64,000 nucleotides of DNA from Atrina japonica (taxonomy: Eukaryota > Mollusca > Bivalvia > Pterioida > Pinnidae): contig BROG01000406.1 in NCBI GenBank assembly GCA_030159075.1, positions 260,001 to 324,000 on the forward strand. The letters run 5' to 3'. Position 1 is the first letter of the stretch, and the number at the start of each line of letters is the position of its first letter. A program made the position numbers and the translations under genes. Of this stretch, positions 61,700 through 64,000 are shown piece after piece. The notes beneath the pieces were generated by a model. It made no database searches. It saw only the letters and a list, made by a program, of their open reading frames with translations, and was not told the origin of the DNA.

Positions 61700-61825
61700 T
61701 GTCCTCCTAACAAAATTTTATTATTCATTTTAGAATTAAATTTTGTATTACATCTAGGACTATATTAATGTCATAATACAAAATTTTATTCTAAAATAAA
61801 ATAATAAAATTTTGTTAGGAGGACA
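61700..61825. mobile_element. Near-palindromic MITE-like element
   Basis: The left arm 61700-61750 (TGTCCTCCTAACAAAATTTT...) and right arm 61774-61825 are inverted copies with about two to three differences over 51 bp, around a 23-bp spacer. No coding capacity. Confidence 0.85.
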
Positions 61826-61892
61826 ATAAATTTGAAAAAAAAATCGACTCGAATAATTAAAGCGCCCTCTTACGTTCAGGGGCCTCCATAAT

Positions 61893-61942
61893 TAATGTAG
61901 TGATCGAAGTGAGGAAAATATAACGAATGGATTATTCGGGTT
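61893..61942 (+). repeat. Dispersed repeat fragment (mate 6831-6880)
   Basis: TAATGTAGTGATCGAAGTG, GGATTATTCGGGTTA. Same orientation as 6831-6880. Confidence 0.6.
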
Positions 61943-62692
61943 AAATAACAGATTAATACTTAGGTTTCCTGGATAAATAAGATTTTACAAAAAGGTATAA
62001 TTGAGAAAAAAGAAAGTTTATATATAAAAATATATTAAACTTTAATCAGTTTGGAATCATATTTACAATATGGCTATTTAATATCTCCTTGGTGTAAATT
62101 TTGATCAATTGAAAGAATAAAAAAAACTATACGCATTTAACACATTAAAATAACATCAATTTGGATTGATGTACTCAGAGTTTGCGATTTAGATTTCCTA
62201 CGTGTATAATTATTTATTTATTTGATACATAAGAATACGGATATTGAATATTTAGTTATTAATTTTGTCTTGTAATATATGTGTTAACATATTCATTTTT
62301 TTAGAAATGTGGTCATTCATATTTTTAGTATACATGTATATAAATTATTTACCAATGAGTATGAACGGTCTGGATATTTAAGCAACATCTCTTAAGTCAA
62401 GAAATTGGTTCCATAGACTGGATATCCCGACATCTATTTTATTTTACTTTGTCAAAAACATAATGCAATTAATCGTAATTTTTTTTTCAAGGAAATTCAG
62501 AGTGTAATATTTCTGTTCACGCATTAACCCTTTCACCCCTGAATATCTTAATGGTATGCTCTTTCTATGATTTATGACAAGTCTGCAGTTTTGATAAGGT
62601 TAAAACCTCCATCATGATAATGGTTATGCTACCAGAAAAAATAATAAATGATTTTAAATGACCGTTCTTATATTGAACTTTTCATCGAAATC
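61943..62692. other. AT-rich stretch, no recognised feature
   Basis: No features seen. Confidence 0.4.
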
Positions 62693-62832
62693 AAGAGGTT
62701 TCCATGGAACTTTTACGACGGGTTGGGCATGCTAGCGGAGGGCGTTGACTCCTTCCGGGCACCTGGTCCTATACCGTTTGGATTTGTAATTCATGTTGAG
62801 ACCATTTAAATCTAATTTGTCGTACTATTCTA
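62693..62832 (+). repeat. Dispersed repeat family H, copy 2
   Basis: GGTTTCCATGGAACTTTTAC, GGCATGCTAGCGGAGGGCGT, GGGCACCTGGTCCTATACCG and CATGTTGAGACCATTTAAAT are shared with 22338-22475. Confidence 0.75.
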
Positions 62833-64000
62833 ATGGGCTATCCATTCATTCATTTTTATTTGGTGACCAGGGCCATCGTTACGATAAAAGAATTAGTACA
62901 CGAACAATTACGTTGGAACCTACTTTCAAAACTTACATGAATTTTGTTGAGGGAGATACCTTCTCAGCAGAGTCAACGTGGTATTGGCTTAGTAAAAGGA
63001 TTTCAATAATAACCGCTACCTGGTAGAACTACCAACACATTCTCACTCGTTTCATCGGATACTTGTTGGTCGAGAAAACAACCATATGTTGCTTTTATCA
63101 ATCGCAATGAAATATTTTCAAGACCTATTTTTGGTGATAAACTTTATATTTATCGGTGACATAAGCGTCAAGTGATAATTGTGGATTGCATATCCGTGCA
63201 CATGTTAAACATATACAATTCCAAACGTTACTTTTCGCGGCACTTATAGCTTTACCTCGAACTTGGAATATTTTTTAAATCACTGGTCTCATATATGATG
63301 CATGCAGAATGCTGATATTGTGCATGGAAATGCAGGTACGCGATATATTTTATGCCACAAATATTACCTGAGTGCATATGAAGGGAACATTAACAAAACC
63401 AGAAAATTGTAAGAGTCTGATCGGTCAGAAATGTGTAAAATAGCAAACATTATCTTGTATGTTATGTAAAATGAGAAACATATTGATAAAGAAGTCATAT
63501 TTTCGTATCGGTAAGAAATTAAAATTGATATACGCAATTTAGCAACTAGGAGAACAATTGTCACAAAAAAATAATTAAATGCTTTTCTTTGTTTATATGA
63601 ATAATGTATCGCAATATCCTTTAACTGAAATTGAAAGTTATATTTTGTTTACGTATATGTAGCCTACGGGACTACGGCACATAAACAACAAATTTTATAA
63701 AATGCTGATAGGTGGTTTGTTGCCTGATGTGATAAAGGCCGCTTATATCTCGTAGTGTTTAAGATAATTTATTAAAAATGGAGGAGATAGTTAAAATCGA
63801 ACTCGAAATTATCGATTTATTCTTATACCCAGATGAATTGGTTAATCGAGTAATATCTGAATAGTTTTAACTTCAGATCTTTCCCTTCAACTTTGACCTG
63901 TAAAAGTCCACATAATCTAAATATAGAAATATATAGATGTGTAGACGTAGATAGATAAGATAAATATTGATTTTCAGCAATTTATAGAAAACCCCACTTC
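62833..64000. other. Stretch with no recognised gene
   Basis: The frame 62793-63026 overlaps the end of repeat H and has no recognised family. Nothing else was seen to the end of the window. Confidence 0.35.

Overview
This is an AT-rich, gene-poor stretch of metazoan nuclear DNA, most likely from a bivalve mollusc. That placement is an inference from three things: tRNA-derived SINEs whose 3' end resembles molluscan SINEs, many fragments of a Penelope-like reverse-transcriptase element, and microsatellites typical of such genomes. I see no bacterial, organellar or viral gene organisation.

Only one protein-coding gene is convincingly present. It is a three-exon, plus-strand orthopedia (Otp) paired-like homeobox gene with coding exons at 35223-35289, 35808-36061 and 49173-49706. 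The exons join in frame to 284 codons and a stop. The homeodomain is split after residue 46, at the classical paired-class intron position, and the protein ends in an OAR motif. The last intron is about 13.1 kb and has been invaded by mobile elements and simple repeats.

The rest is repeat landscape. (1) Fragments of one reverse-transcriptase retroelement family (called PLE here) recur from 125 to 58275, several in inverted pairs, and one copy shares a further 690 bp of flank with a second copy 11 kb away. (2) At least seven tRNA-derived SINE copies are present, two with target-site duplications and one nested inside a PLE. (3) Non-autonomous DNA elements include a TTAA-ended family of about 350 bp (three copies), a pogo/Tigger-like element at 45960-46137, and several near-palindromic MITE-like elements. 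(4) Tandem repeats include 65-bp, 43-bp and 35-bp minisatellites, a modular satellite of about 115-bp units at 55370-56970, and many long (GA)n, (TA)n, (TAC)n and (TAAA)n tracts. (5) A hammerhead-ribozyme-like core lies at 31105-31131.

Layout: 1-9.2 kb, PLE fragments, first SINE, TTAA element, 65-bp minisatellite; 9.2-20 kb, mostly featureless AT-rich DNA with MITEs and SINE relics; 20-31 kb, more PLE copies and a 0.8-0.9 kb tandem duplication; 31-35 kb, SINE and decayed repeats; 35.2-50.9 kb, the Otp gene; 51-64 kb, minisatellites, satellite, GA tracts and a palindromic MITE. All other open frames look like chance frames in AT-rich or repeat DNA.
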